The position numbers and the translations under genes were made by a program. Positions 25,090-40,970 of a DNA stretch of 64,000 nt are shown in pieces. The stretch is from assembly GCF_000006405.1 (NCBI RefSeq), contig NW_003205427.1:75369-139368 (forward strand). The letters run 5' to 3'. The stretch's first letter is position 1. Each line of letters starts with the position of its first letter. This DNA is from Perkinsus marinus ATCC 50983 (lineage: Eukaryota; Perkinsozoa; Perkinsida; Perkinsidae). Under the pieces are notes generated by a model. It was not told the origin of the DNA, did no database searches, and saw nothing but the letters and a program-made list of their open reading frames with translations.

Positions 25090-25541
25090 CAACCTGATGA
25101 ACAGGCGTGGCTAATGTGGAAGATTTTATATATTTTCGGACAAGCCATCGTATGGCTGCCATACGATGGGAAATATCCAAAGCTCACCGTGTCAGTCGCA
25201 ATCTATCACGGTAGGAATCAGGAGGTTCTTTTTCTTCCAGTGGGAGTTGGGGTGCATAATCGTCGTCCCCTACATACCTCACGACTGCTGATGGGCCCTT
25301 TTCTGATATACAAAACCTTTGGGCTTTCCAGCCTGTCTCTACCTAGACCGCAAAGCACACGAGAGATGGCCCTGTCTATGAGCTGTCAACGCCTACCTTC
25401 ACAGTGTTCAGGTCATCAACTGCCGAGCACTGCACGGAATGACGAACGGGAAGCATGCAGCGAACCCGACTGACCCTATTAAATTCACTCCAACACAACA
25501 GTCATGAGCGTTGGAATGTATCGCGGCAATCAGCTCTTCCT
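25090..25541. other. Intergenic, one hairpin
   Basis: A perfect inverted repeat at 25145-25169 has 11-nt arms (CCATCGTATGG) and a 3-nt loop. No gene recognised; a 119-codon plus-strand frame at 25114-25473 has no features. Confidence 0.5.
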
Positions 25542-26178
25542 CTATCGCCTGGCCGGAGGTGGATTCACGAGGATGATACCATCACCACGGACCTAAGGCA
25601 AAATCAGTCAAGGGCGTTGTTTCAAGAGCTCTCATTACGAATATAGTATCCAGATCCCGACGAATCGGCCTTCGATGCTTCACCTGAAGTAGATGCCAAG
25701 CTACAGAGCCATGGGAACCACTCGTGGACTCACCCCTTCCTTGACTGGCGGCTCGATGACCTCTTCTACTTCGCTTAGCACCATATTCAAATGGGAATCA
25801 TAGGCGACCAAGCGACCCCTGAAAACATACAATAGCTCTATAAGAACGATTCAGACTCCGAATATCCTTGGAAATTCTGGCAAGGTGTGACCATCATCGA
25901 CGAGAGGTATATCAGCTGAGGATCCACCAGCAAATGCATTAACTCTTCTCTCGAGGGAAGCGGCCAGGCTCGTTTCCACCGTTAAAGGCGGCTTAAGAAG
26001 TAACGCCATTCGATGTAGTTCGTGAGTAAGTGAACAGTCCATGGCGTTCCGATCGTATATCCCCTCAACACCATTGCTACCTGAGATAGCGGTCTCCTCG
26101 GCATTTGACCTGTATCCGCTCGTCGAGGGAGAGCTTGACGAGCTCGAACGGCTCGTCAATTTGGATAGACGACGACAT
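25542..26178 (-). CDS. LSM3: U6 snRNA-associated Sm-like protein LSm3
   Basis: LSm3 is a subunit of the LSm1-7 ring (mRNA decay) and LSm2-8 ring (U6 snRNP). Four exons fit exactly: 26178-26081, 25818-25734, 25683-25639 and 25592-25542. Together they make 279 nt and 92 aa, compared with 102 in human. Exon 1 reads MSSSIQIDEPFELVKLSLDE then RIQVKCRGDRYLR (Sm1 strands). Exon 2 gives GRLVAYDSHLNMVLSEVEE, the LSm3-specific Sm1/Sm2 core. Exon 3 is a linker, and exon 4 gives VRGDGIILVNPPPARR, the Sm2 motif. Phases are 2, 0 and 0. The first intron is 262 nt and the others are 50 and 46 nt. A wrong-frame 151-codon reading at 25851-26306 overlaps exon 1 and is not a gene. Confidence 0.97.
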
Positions 26179-26536
26179 TCGCGGGGAAACTTAACCCTAA
26201 ATGCGTGAGCAGTGTTCCCTAATGATGTGAGCGTACGGGGGAAACGTTGTTCACTGTATGAGCACGATAGCGATGCCGCCCATAGTGGCGTGTGATTGTC
26301 TAACACAATACGCTCGAATAAGAGGGTAAAAGGCTGATTGTGACAAAACCCTTGTGAAATAGCCTTATCTTATTCAAGGAATCCTTACGTTAGGATTTCT
26401 AACTGTACAAGGCATCCTATGAAATAGGCCCATGGTTGTGAAGTGATGGCGTAGCGAGATTTACGTAGACTAGTTGACGAATTCGACAAATCGTGGGATC
26501 CCATTGTCAAATCGGAGTGGCGGCTAATTATCCTGC
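26179..26536. promoter_or_regulatory. Shared upstream region of LSM3 and the PITH gene
   Basis: 358 bp between divergent start codons (LSM3 minus at 26178, PITH plus at 26537). It contains no recognisable TATA box. An imperfect inverted-repeat-rich patch lies at about 26370-26400 (AAGGAATCCTTACGTTAGGA). Confidence 0.4.
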
Positions 26537-27259
26537 ATGCTAAGCCTCAACAACCTCATCGATCCGGCCTCCCTCGAGTGCCTCAATGAGGACCCTAAGC
26601 ATCCCGTTAAGAACCTCCTACAACCCAACACTTCGCTGTATTCAGAATAGCCCTTGCCTGATAGCTCCTCCTCATCTGCTGTTAGGTTCCTGCAGTCGGA
26701 TCCGACGGTGGACCATCAGCTCTTGATACGGATGGAGTTCAGGCAGACGGTGAAGGTGCGAGCCATTAAGGTCGGGTTAAAGCGGCAAATGGTCGGCCTC
26801 AATCGATACTGATTTGGTGTAGATAAACTGCCAAGACGATGAAACATGTCCGTCCCTTATCAAGGTGTTCATCAATAGGCTGTCAATAGGCTTCCAGGAT
26901 GCTGAAGGGGACGAACCAGTGCAGGTCATACCATACGGGGGTCGCCGTTTTCGGAGAAAATGGCGGTAGTCTAGGAAGGATATTTTCCAACTGCTATTGT
27001 TACTCTGCTGGTCGTAAGTGGTGAATGTCCTCAGGTCATACAACTGGATGACCCTTCGCAGTCGGCAGAGGCGTTCCAGTTGCGGATTGCTAAGTTCCAG
27101 AACGTTAAGAGTTTGCAGATTTTTGTCGAGGATAATTTCGGGTCGGACATGACGCGAATCAATCACATCGAGGTCTTCGGCGCTCTGGGAGAGAACACTG
27201 ATATGAGTAGTAGTCATGGGCGTAGTCGTGGATGGCTCCAACGACATCACTACAGGTAA
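26537..27259 (+). CDS. PITH domain protein (PITHD1/TXNL1-like)
   Basis: PITH domains (C-terminal domain of TXNL1; PITHD1) bind the 26S proteasome. The ATG at 26537 gives MLSLNNLIDPASLECLNEDP then KHPVKNLLQPN. An intron ends near 26700, and the next exon reads SDPTVDHQLLIRMEFRQTVK then VRAIK. Then comes PSLIKVFINRLSIGFQDAE with GDEPVQVI, and after an intron IQLDDPSQSAEAFQLRIAKF, QNVKSLQIFVEDN and TRINHIEVFGALGE; stop 27257-27259. This follows the PITH strand order (LECLNE, DEQLLI, IKxFxNxPxxxF-DAE, KFQNVxxLxIFVE). No thioredoxin domain is visible upstream, so it looks like the PITHD1 form. The C-terminus adds a short Ser/Arg-rich tail. The 231-codon minus-strand frame over the same bases is an antisense shadow. 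Confidence 0.9.
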
Positions 27260-27575
27260 ATTGGATAAGTCTGGAGGCTGACGAAGAAAGTAGAGGAGAC
27301 ACTGATCTCCTCCATGTTGGACGTGAGTGGCAGGGGGGGGATGGTCGTGGGTTCTATCCCTGGCGACTTCATTGGTCTTCAGTTGATCTCTGTAGGTATC
27401 ATGCAGCAGCGAATGAAGGGTCGTCATGAAAGTTTTAACTTTGATGTTCCTGACCGTCTGTTTGCCAATCACCCATCACTTCATCATGATCACATTTATC
27501 ACTATTCTCATGCGTTTGCGTTCTATTCCGGCAAATGGTTGGACAGTGCCTCCTCAGCTATCCCATGTTCGATCC

Positions 27576-28570
27576 ATGGCCACCGTCACACCAGCCGATA
27601 GTAAACAGAGCGAGGAGGGCTCTCTGGAGGCACTGAATGTCCTTCTGTGCCTAACAGGATCAGTGGCTACTATCAAATGGGTGCCTCTCGTCCAGGCACT
27701 AACACAACAAGGAGCTGCGTTGAAAAAGCGAGTAGGAACAACGTGCCAGTGTGAATATGAGGCAAGCCGCACTAGGTTAAGGTCAAAGTGGTGGCCTCTG
27801 AGCGAGCCTTACACTTCATGTATTTGGACGGGAATACGGCAGATGTTGAAGTCTATACTGATGATACGGAGTGGAATGCTTGGCAGGGTAGTAGTGGCTG
27901 CATGAGCGGCCACATGGGAGTATCGATTTCAGGTCGGGGTGATCCAGTTACACATATCGATCTGCGTCGATGGGCGGACGTGGTTGTCATAGCACCGCTG
28001 TCGGCGAATAGTCTTGCTAAGATTGCCAATGGTATTGCGGACAATCTTCTTACTAGTGTTGTTCGGTAGGGACCTTAGTAGTAGTGGTGATAGGGCTCAG
28101 TAATGGTGAGTCGGGATAGGTGCCTTGATTTGAGTCCACAAGGCTTGTTGAAGTGCCCCGTGTACATCTGTCCGGCAATGAACACCATGATGTGGGATAA
28201 CCCTTTCACTAGAGAACATCTCAAGGTAGTATTTTGCGGGGAGAGTCGCATACGCTCACACTTGGGACAACCTTGCCGAGTGCCATTGAGTTCATACCAC
28301 TCCTTTCCCGATTCACATCAGGTATGTCTCTCGATGATGGGCTTCCGTTTGATAATGCCTATATCAAAAACCCTCGTGTGCGGCGACACAGGCTTAGGAG
28401 CAATGGCTGAACCTCGGGACATCGCAGCGGCAGTGCTTGAGGGTCGATCGGGCGATTCTCTGCCTCAGAGTTGGTCAGAAAACCATAGCCTGACGCCTGG
28501 GCTTGGTATTTCTCTCGCTGCGAATGCGGCCCTTTTGTGTCTGTTGTTGTATAGAATTCGATTTCAATGA
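27576..28570 (+). CDS. PPCDC: Phosphopantothenoylcysteine decarboxylase (flavoprotein)
   Basis: This FMN enzyme decarboxylates 4'-phosphopantothenoylcysteine to 4'-phosphopantetheine in CoA synthesis. The ATG at 27576 gives a short polar leader, then [20 protein letters not shown], the FMN-binding first strand. Later exons give [14 protein letters not shown], then [20 protein letters not shown]-type sequence ending [18 protein letters not shown] (read [16 protein letters not shown] with the active-site His). [19 protein letters not shown] carries the PAMNxxMW loop and [19 protein letters not shown] the CGDxGxGAMAE substrate clamp with the catalytic Cys. Stop 28568-28570. An upstream in-frame ATG at 27426 would add about 50 mostly hydrophobic residues. 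The last exon adds a hydrophobic tail ([16 protein letters not shown]), unusual for this soluble enzyme; it may be a tail anchor or a mis-set splice. Confidence 0.9.
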
Positions 28571-28695
28571 TGTCCCATTGTGTGGTTCCTTGTTGGGATA
28601 GAACCTGTGCGGGAATGGTACACGGGGGTTCATAGGGAGTTTTCGTCTCACCGCTCAATTGGCGTCCGTCGCCATCAGCAAGCACTCCTGTTGTG

Positions 28696-30328
28696 ATGGG
28701 ACGCAAGAACAAGCATTCGGAAGGCGGCTCGAAAATATTCCGTCCATTCTGTTATTACTGTGAAAGGGACTTCGACGACGAAAAGGTGAGAGCAATACCA
28801 TAACATGTCAAGGGTGAATACCAAGTCGTCCTCAGGTTCTCATACAACATCAGAAAATCAAGCATTTCAAGTGCACTACATGCCAACGGAAACTTGATAC
28901 GGGTAGTATGCCAGAACAGTAGAGGCCAGGGTGACCGACGAGGGATCCTTCTTTTCTGTTCAGCAAGCGGTCTGGTTGCTCACATGCTCCAAGTGCATCG
29001 AGAGACGCTGAATAAGTAGGGAACTGCGATGGTTTATGGGGTCATTGCTGCTCTTTTTTTCAGAGTACCAGGGGCGATAAAAGGGAGGGAAAATCCGGAC
29101 TTGCAAGTTCGTGGCATGGAGGTAGATGCTATTACATCAGCCGCAGTAGCGAGTGATGATGATGTTTGCATTTTTAGAACGTTCCAATGGGTATGATACT
29201 TGATAGGGCGAAAGGATCGGACATGGAGAATTTCTACATGAGGAAGCACATGGAGTTGAAACATGATGCATTGTGAGTTATAGTCATCAACTGCAATCTC
29301 ATATTTTGTCTACCGTAAGGCCGCCACCTCGTCCAGCTCCAGGGTTACCGTTCATGCCCGGGATGTTCATGCCCCCACCGCCTGGCCAGATGCTCATGGG
29401 CAACCCTCCGGGTACTATGAGGACTTGTATCCCTACAAGGCATGTGTGTGTTCTTACACAGGTGCTGGCCCTCGAGGACAGACCCCTCCTCCTGGGCTGC
29501 CGGGGTTGGGCATGCCACCGACCCCCCCGATGCCGCCGTTCTTCATACCGCAACCTGGTGGCCACCCGACATCCGCGTCCCCCTCCAATCAGCCCCCGCA
29601 ACAGCAGCAGCAGCCTCCAATGGGTGTGCCGACCCCGCCCCCTTTCCCAGGCTTCCCTCCCCAACCCGCTGGTGCCTCGGCACCTGGCGTGGTTGCGGCC
29701 GCGGCTCCCATGAACTTCCCGCCTCCCCCTGCTATGATGTCGTCACCTCCACCAGTTGCGCATGATGATGATGCCCCAAAGCAATACGGCGATCAAGCCA
29801 GCAGCGCGGTGAGTGTATGGCCATAGTCAACTGAGTGATGTCTGTCGTTCAGGCAGCAGCAGCGGCTGCGGCAGCGGCGGCAGCAGCAGCGAAGTTGCAG
29901 GGAACAGTAAGGGTCGACCATCTCGATCGATTGGGTCCATTGAACAGTTCTTCACAATTCATCAATTCATAATCATAATTAGTTAGTTCATCGATAGTGG
30001 TGGTCTTCTCAGTTCTCTGGCCGATCACGAAGTCGCAGTAGAAGTCCTCGGAGGAACTATGCGGTATGACTACTACTTCCTTAGATCTGCTCATCCTCCT
30101 CTCAGACCTCTGATGAGGATCAGTCGTCGTCGTCGGCCCAAGGTGTCCGCCTGGTCCACGGTTCGGGCCATCTGGCTGGGATAACTCTGACCTCGTATCA
30201 TGATGATCTTCAGAGGGGCGATCAAGTGTGCTTCGTAAGGCGCTGGGAGGGGCTGATCGATTGCTGGCATTGGTTGTTCTTTGTAGGAGGAGATGCGTGC
30301 TCACGCGATGCTGAGTGCGGCTGGGTAG
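28696..30328 (+). CDS. BuGZ/ZNF207-like zinc-finger protein
   Basis: BuGZ binds microtubules and the checkpoint protein Bub3 and promotes spindle assembly. ATG 28696 gives MGRKNKHSEGGSKIF and zinc finger 1 (FCYYCERDFDDEK). An intron leads to LIQHQKIKHFKCTTCQRKLD (finger 1 His pair and finger 2), then VPGAIKGRENPDLQVRGMEV, equivalent to the conserved VPNALPGR region. A long Pro/Gly/Met-rich low-complexity stretch follows (29320-29810), then a polyalanine block, and an Arg/Ser block (FSGRSRSRSRSPRRNYA) joined in phase 0 by GTAAGG and TTCTCAG. The final exons have DEDQSSSSAQGVRLVHG and EEMRAHAMLSAAG, resembling the GLEBS motif that contacts Bub3. Stop 30326-30328. If the penultimate introns are not spliced, the protein would instead end at 29972. 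Confidence 0.88.
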
Positions 30329-30418
30329 GGATGGATGACATTGCGAGTATTAGAGGATATTTGATAATGTCGATGTCGTGGAAAAGAACCGCTTTCCGCT
30401 ATTAACCCGAGTTTCTTG

Positions 30419-31440
30419 TTAATCCCTAGTCACAATAGGAACTCTGAATGATAGAATGATCCATGCGATGTTAAGGTAATTAGAATATAGAGCCGCTACC
30501 GCCAGCATATGTTCAGAATCATGGACCTCTCTTATCGAGATGTGGTCACGAATGGTCAGGACGAGGCTAGTGACCGCCTGTGCGTGTCGAATGAAGGACA
30601 TGCTGTCCAAGCCCTGACGACATTTTTCAACACCGGATAACGGCACACCAGCGACCTGGAAACGCAGTAGATGGAATAGAGGGGGTTAACGGAGCTGATA
30701 GCCAACATCGAGCTTGATCAAGCAAAGCGTGTCGAAGAGCGCAGGTGCTGCATCGACTTAATTTCTTCATTTACCTACGCCATGGCCTCGGGCCTAGTTT
30801 TCTTTACTAACTCACACCAACAGTGGACACCCTATCTATATAAAGCGACTATCGATGACTTGATGATCTCATGCGTCAATCTCGCGACCAAGCGACTGCT
30901 CCTTGAGTAGACTAACTCTCCGTTCCTCGACACATCGCCAGGATACGACAAGTCAACAGCGCGCGTGACGATGGCAACACCGGTAGTCGATCAAAAGACA
31001 GACCTTACCACGATAGTCTTGAGGCTGACAACTTGATAAATTTCACCTGGATTCAGCTGCTTTAGCGAGAGTTGAAGAGAGGTTAGCTGAGTTACCTTCC
31101 CTCCCCCTTCCTCATTGCCCACATGCGTGGTAAGAACATAGGAACCTTCACTGTGATCATTGGTACACACTACTGCATTGAGCTGGAGCACTACGCCGAC
31201 GCGTCGATCTACTCTATCGCATAAAGGCCTAACAGGGCTGAGTTTCACGTCATGAGCAAACTCAAAGTCATCAACAATTAACACGCTAGTGTAAATATTA
31301 CCTGGGCCGTGTTATCGTCGACGAGAACGAATCAAGAGTAATATTAACGTGATACTTACCTGATTCCAACCGAGACTCTCCTCCTCCCAAATCTCCTCAA
31401 GCACAGAAACTTTATTCCTTCTCTTCTTATAAATGACTTA
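30419..31440 (-). CDS. Unrecognised multi-exon protein
   Basis: Three coding-looking pieces with splice sites. Near 31353-31410: KRRNKVSVLEEIWEEESLGW then NQ and GTAAGT. At 31015-31290: VLIVDDFEFAHDVKLSPVRP, DRRVGVVLQLNAVVC, LTTHVGNEEGGGKVTQ, LNPGEIYQVVSLKTIV, then GTAAGG. At 30419-30665, after a TTTCCAG acceptor: VAGVPLSGVEKCRQGLDSMS, FIRHAQAVTSLVLTIRD, LYSNYLNIAWI; stop at 30419. Composition and boundaries argue for a real gene, but I recognise no domain. The central exon has the alternating hydrophobic pattern of a beta-rich domain. Start not found. Confidence 0.5.
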
Positions 31441-31535
31441 ACACAACTCCATATTATTAATTCCCCCAAGCGAAAGGTCGTCTGATGCCGGCCAATGAAC
31501 AGCATCACACCGCCACACAAACGTCGTTAAGTGAT

Positions 31536-32236
31536 TTAAACGATAGTGGGGGCAGCGGAGGCAATCTTAGGCCAGAGCTCAGCGCACTCCTTGCCAACGG
31601 GACCAGTGATGGCAGAACCCTTCATCTCACCCTTCTCGTTGACAATAACACCGGCGTTGTCCTCGAAGTAGACGAAGACACCCTCACGACGGCGCCAGGC
31701 CTTACGCTGACGGATCACGACAGACTGAAGGACCTTCTTACCTACAACAGAAGCATAATAAGTTGGGGAGAGGCATTTGCAGAATATTACGAAGTTCGGG
31801 CTTTCCCTTCTTCACGGAGGACATGAGCATGTCTCCAAGACTGGCAGCAGGGAGTCGGTTAAGACGAGCACCGGTGCCCTTGACAGCGATGGTGTACAGA
31901 TTCTTACCACCAGAGTTATCGGCACAGTTAAGGATAGCACCAGTGTTGAGACCAAGGGTGATGCGCATCTTAGCGCCTCCGGATCCGCGTCCTGACAACA
32001 AATAAACGTAAGAATGGGAGAATAATAGTAATGATCGGAGACTAATGTTATTGTCCTCAAAAATGACACTCACGAACAGGGACTAATCGAGCTACGAAGC
32101 AACCAAATATAAGAACTAGATTTCACGACTTCTATAAACTCATGATGCACTAAGCCGTCCACACTAACACATGTTGCATCAATATGCCACAATGGTAGCC
32201 TTGCCTACCCCATTCACCCCTATTACCTCTCTTCAT
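31536..32236 (-). CDS. RPL23: 60S ribosomal protein uL14 (L23)
   Basis: Large-subunit protein near the GTPase-factor binding side. Three exons: 32236-32227 (only ATGAAGAGAG, 10 nt), 31991-31791 and 31741-31536, giving 417 nt and 138 aa (human 140). The sequence begins [20 protein letters not shown] and continues [80 protein letters not shown] and [20 protein letters not shown]. The phase is consistent at both joins. The first intron (235 nt) follows a 10-nt exon, a common arrangement for ribosomal protein genes. The window's clearest housekeeping gene. Confidence 0.97.
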
Positions 32237-32650
32237 TGTGTTGGGGGTTGATAGAGCTGACTCTCAGGGAGAGAAAATACAGGATCGATCAAGCTGTCGG
32301 CGAGCGAGATATTTATTATTTATCGCGCACGCCAAGTTGATCTATTTCACCACTTGCGGACAGCGGCAACCTTAAATCTTGGGTTTAGAAGGTGGACTAC
32401 TTACCCAACCCTTATGCTTCGGGGAGTGTATTGCACGAGCTAATTTTGTGGCGCGTGACGTTCCGGGACTGGGTCAACTTACGGCAGAGTTCAAGAACTG
32501 ATACTGATAATTCCAATTCGAAGTCCGATCCTATTTCCATTGTGATTTGCACAAGGAGCCTATTAGGCATACGGTCTGGACTCGTTGAGTGTCGTTTTGT
32601 CGGATTAGTTTCCCCCCTCTCCTTCCTGTTTCTTTTTCCTCTCTATCACC
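32237..32650. promoter_or_regulatory. Bidirectional promoter region of RPL23 and ABCF
   Basis: 414 bp separate the divergent start codons. A pyrimidine-rich tract at about 32609-32649 directly precedes the ABCF ATG (CTCTATCACC then ATGG, a good context). An A/T-rich TATTTATTATTTATCG lies at 32310-32325. Two translation-related genes sharing one control region suggests co-expression; this is inference. Confidence 0.5.
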
Positions 32651-34686
32651 ATGGTCAATAAGCGAGAGGCCGAACGTAAAAAATTAGCCAAGCAAAAGGC
32701 TGTGGAGAAACGACGGGGATACAAGTCCAGTAAAAGCGACGAAGAGGTGAGGCAAAAACCACACACTCTGGAAGGAGTCTAATCGAACCCTTGCGGAATT
32801 CACCGTTGAAGACTTGCAAATGCTCGTTAGAAATGATGTTTGTTGTTTTAGTCTGTGGACACCAAGGCCGAGCTTGAGAAGCAGATCCACGATACCAGCG
32901 CCATGGAGAAGCCGGAGATTCTGCAGCATGCTACTATTACTGGTCATCGCACGTCACAGTATCTGGCAAAGGACATCAAGATTGAGCAGTTCAGTATGAT
33001 AATAGAAGGCAAGGAGTACATTAAGGATACCACTCTGGAGCTCAACATGGGTCGAAGATACGGTATGATTGGTCTCAATGGTAGCGGCAAGAGTACCATC
33101 CTGCAGGCGTTGGCCGCTCGCTTGGTGAGTGCATCGAGCAACACCTTCAACAGTAGTCATTTGAATTATTGTTGCTTTAGGTTGACATTCCGGACTATGT
33201 CGATATATGGCTTCTACATGAAGAGTATCCCCCTTCTGAGCAGACCGCTCTCGAGGCCGTCATTAGCTATGTCGCCACCGAGCAAAAGAGGCTCGAGGCA
33301 CTTATGATGGACATCATGGAAAACCACCCTGAGAACATCGACTTGGTCGAGCAGATCGGTTTCCGTCTGGACGAGCTCGATCCCCAAACCTTCGAGATTC
33401 GGGCTAGGGAGCTCCTCACTGGTCTCGGCTTCAAAGAGGATATGGTCCAGAAGAAGACGAAAGATATGAGTGGTGGTTGGAGGATGCGAGTAGCGCTCGC
33501 CCAGGCTTTGTTCGTCAAGCCTACTTTGCTGTTGCTTGATGAGCCTACCAATCATCTGGATTTGGAGGCGTGTATTTGGTTGGAGAACTACTTGTCCAAG
33601 TACGAGAAGATTCTCGTCGTCGTATCGCACTCGCAAGATTTCCTTAACGGTGTGTGCACCAATATCTGGCACTTGACTTGCCAGGGTACCTTTGAGTACT
33701 ACAGTGGTAATTATGATACCTTCGTGCGCACGCGTGCTGAGAATGAGGCCAATCAGCTGATGAAGTGGAGGAAGGAGCAAGACGATATCAAGCACTTGAA
33801 GCAGTTCATCGCTACCAGTGGTGGTATGGAGAAGGCCGTCCGTCAGGCTCAGTCCAAGCAGAAAATCATAGACAAGATGGTTGAGGCTGGCCTCACTGAG
33901 AAGCCCGTTCCGGATCCGGTCTATTCCTTCCGTTTCCCTGAGTGCGATAGGCTACCTCCCCCGGTGTGTTCCTTCAACGATGTCACTTTCGCCTACAGTG
34001 GCAAGGTGAAGGATATCCTGTATCAGCACATTAGCTTTGGTATCGACCTGGACTCAAGAGTTGCCCTTGTTGGTCCCAATGGTGCGGGCAAGACAACTTT
34101 GTTGAAGTTGATGGAGGGCAAGTTGGAGCCCAACCTGGGGACTATCTCTCGTCATGCTCACTTGCGATGGGGTAGGTTCAACCAGCATTCGACTGACCAG
34201 CTAGATCTCACCAAGTCGCCTTTGGAATTCATGCGCGAGAAGTTCGCCAATGGTCTCGCCACTGTGGACGGCACGAAGGTCCTCGGAGTAGAAGAATGGC
34301 GGTCGAAACTGGGCCAATTTGGTATCATTGGTCAGTGGCAAACTCAGCCTATGGAGACCATGAGTCATGGTTTCCAGGCTAGAGTAGCCTTCTGCTTGGT
34401 CGCTCTGGCTAACCCACATGTTCTCCTATTGGATGAGCCTACGAATCATTTAGATATGTCCTGTATCGACTCTCTTGCCAAGGCCATCAACAACTACAAT
34501 GGTGGTCTCGTGCTTGTTAGTCATGACTTCCGTCTGATCTCTCAAGTGGCCAAGGAGATCTGGGTCGTGGATCACGGTGTGAGTAGGTGGGACGGTAGCA
34601 TTGAGGATTACAAGAAGTCCTTGACGAAGCAAGTGTTACGGTCTGGTCATCGCAAGAGAGCTCCCCAGGTGGCCAGTACGAACTAG
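32651..34686 (+). CDS. ABCF-type ATPase (ABCF2/ARB1-like)
   Basis: Soluble twin-ATPase ABC protein acting in ribosome biogenesis or translation. Exons 32651-32746, 32852-33124 and 33181-34686, all phase 0, give 624 aa. A basic N-terminus (VNKREAERKKLAKQKAVEKR) precedes NBD1: Walker A GLNGSGKST (about residues 102-110), signature MSGGWRMRVALAQALF, Walker B LLLLDEPTNHLDLEA. The linker has the Arg/Lys/Glu-rich WRKEQDDIKHLKQF. NBD2 has GPNGAGKTT, Walker B VLLLDEPTNHLDMS and the switch His in VLVSHDFRLIS. The second signature reads MSHGFQARVAF, where family members usually have LSGGQ or LSDGQ. No membrane segments. Length and linker fit ARB1/ABCF2. Confidence 0.95.
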
Positions 34687-34849
34687 TTGTATGTCGCCTC
34701 TTGTATTAATGGCAGTAGTCATGCCACTACTGCCACTGTAATATACCACTTGGATATCACACTGCATGTCTACGTCATCAACTCAATTTCGACATGTTCT
34801 GTTGTGGTATTTTGTATAATCATAGGTCTAGTATGTATCTTCTCTAGCA

Positions 34850-35250
34850 TACCGGCCTTGGTTTACAACCGTTACTACTCACTGTCATCTCTTACCGAGG
34901 CTCTCGTCGGCTCGTCTACGGGTTCTGATCCGATCGGCTATGCCATGATTCGGATTAGTGGCCGGAGCTAGAGGCCTCGCGCTCGTCTTACCTTTGCTAC
35001 TATTGTCTCCAAAGGGAATATTGTGGCTGTTGCGCACTTGAGAGTTAAAGTTTGCACTATCGAAAGGCTCGGTGTACAATCGCAATGCCGGTATTCTTGA
35101 CGGAGAAATTGTTCATGAGACAACTCGGATGATGAATACTTCTAAATCACAGGCCGCTCGCCTGTCGAACACTCCGCTATGGAAGAGAGACGACTCTCTA
35201 GCCGGGTTCATGCGTTGAATCCGAAACTAATGTAACGATGACCGTCGATC
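34850..35250 (+). pseudogene. Fragment like the N-terminus of tRNA-modification GTPase MnmE
   Basis: Plus-strand pieces resemble MnmE/TrmE in order. ALVGSSTGSDPIGYAMIRIS followed by GRS matches the TIxAxATxxGxxAIAVIRISG opening. About 10 bases on, in another frame, PRARLTFATIVSKGNIV resembles the PRxAxLxxIxD-xGxxID step. Near 35075, NAGILDGEIVHETTRMMNTS then KSQAARLS resembles the segment before the G domain. Frames differ and in-frame stops intervene. No GTPase motifs (GxxNxGKS, DTAGxR) were found downstream. It is either a decayed gene or one whose introns I could not place. Confidence 0.4.
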
Positions 35251-35672
35251 TCATTTTGAAGGGGCTCGATAAGTTATCAAGATTATCAAGATAACTATCA
35301 ATGATGACTGTCTTCGCCGAGACGACTCCGTGACACATTTATCCGAGGTGTTAACGCGCCGATGTTCTGCGTCCTCGGGATTGGAATTATGAGCTAACAC
35401 GTTATATCGGGTTATTTTTGAAGTCGATGCAACTCAAGGTCATTGTTCAGACCATGGTTGGCCTTACAATTTTGTGAGCGCTTCGCTATCGGATTGTGAA
35501 AATCGCATCATCAAGTGCACGAGATAGTTTCGCTGTCTTTGCCCGGAAGAAAGAGCCGTTTGAACTACTGAACTGTGTAGTCTGAACGCGTGACCGATTT
35601 AACAGTGGAAGCATGCTGCAGTTCAGGTATGAATACAAGAGATGACAAATGAATTGCGAATCGATAGGTAAC
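35251..35672. other. Non-coding, nothing recognised
   Basis: Short imperfect repeat (TTATCAAGATTATCAAGATA near 35273). No coding evidence. Confidence 0.4.

Positions 35673-40970
<5,298 letters not shown>

Noticed and set aside
25851-26306. 151-codon minus-strand frame
   Set aside because: Wrong frame over LSM3 exon 1 and its first intron; the LSm3 model explains the sequence exactly.
27300-27420. tRNA gene suggested by GGGTTCTATCCCT
   Set aside because: Only a T-arm-like stretch; no D or anticodon arm upstream in the right spacing.
26777-27472. 231-codon minus-strand frame
   Set aside because: Antisense to plus-strand PITH exons that match the domain strand by strand.
29849-30304. Minus-strand frame ending in polyalanine
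   Set aside because: Antisense shadow of the GC-rich alanine run and last exons of the BuGZ-like gene.
31763-32005. Plus-strand frames of 72-80 codons
   Set aside because: Antisense to RPL23 exon 2.
33214-33795. 193-codon minus-strand frame
   Set aside because: Antisense of the long ABCF exon, which carries Walker and signature motifs on the plus strand.
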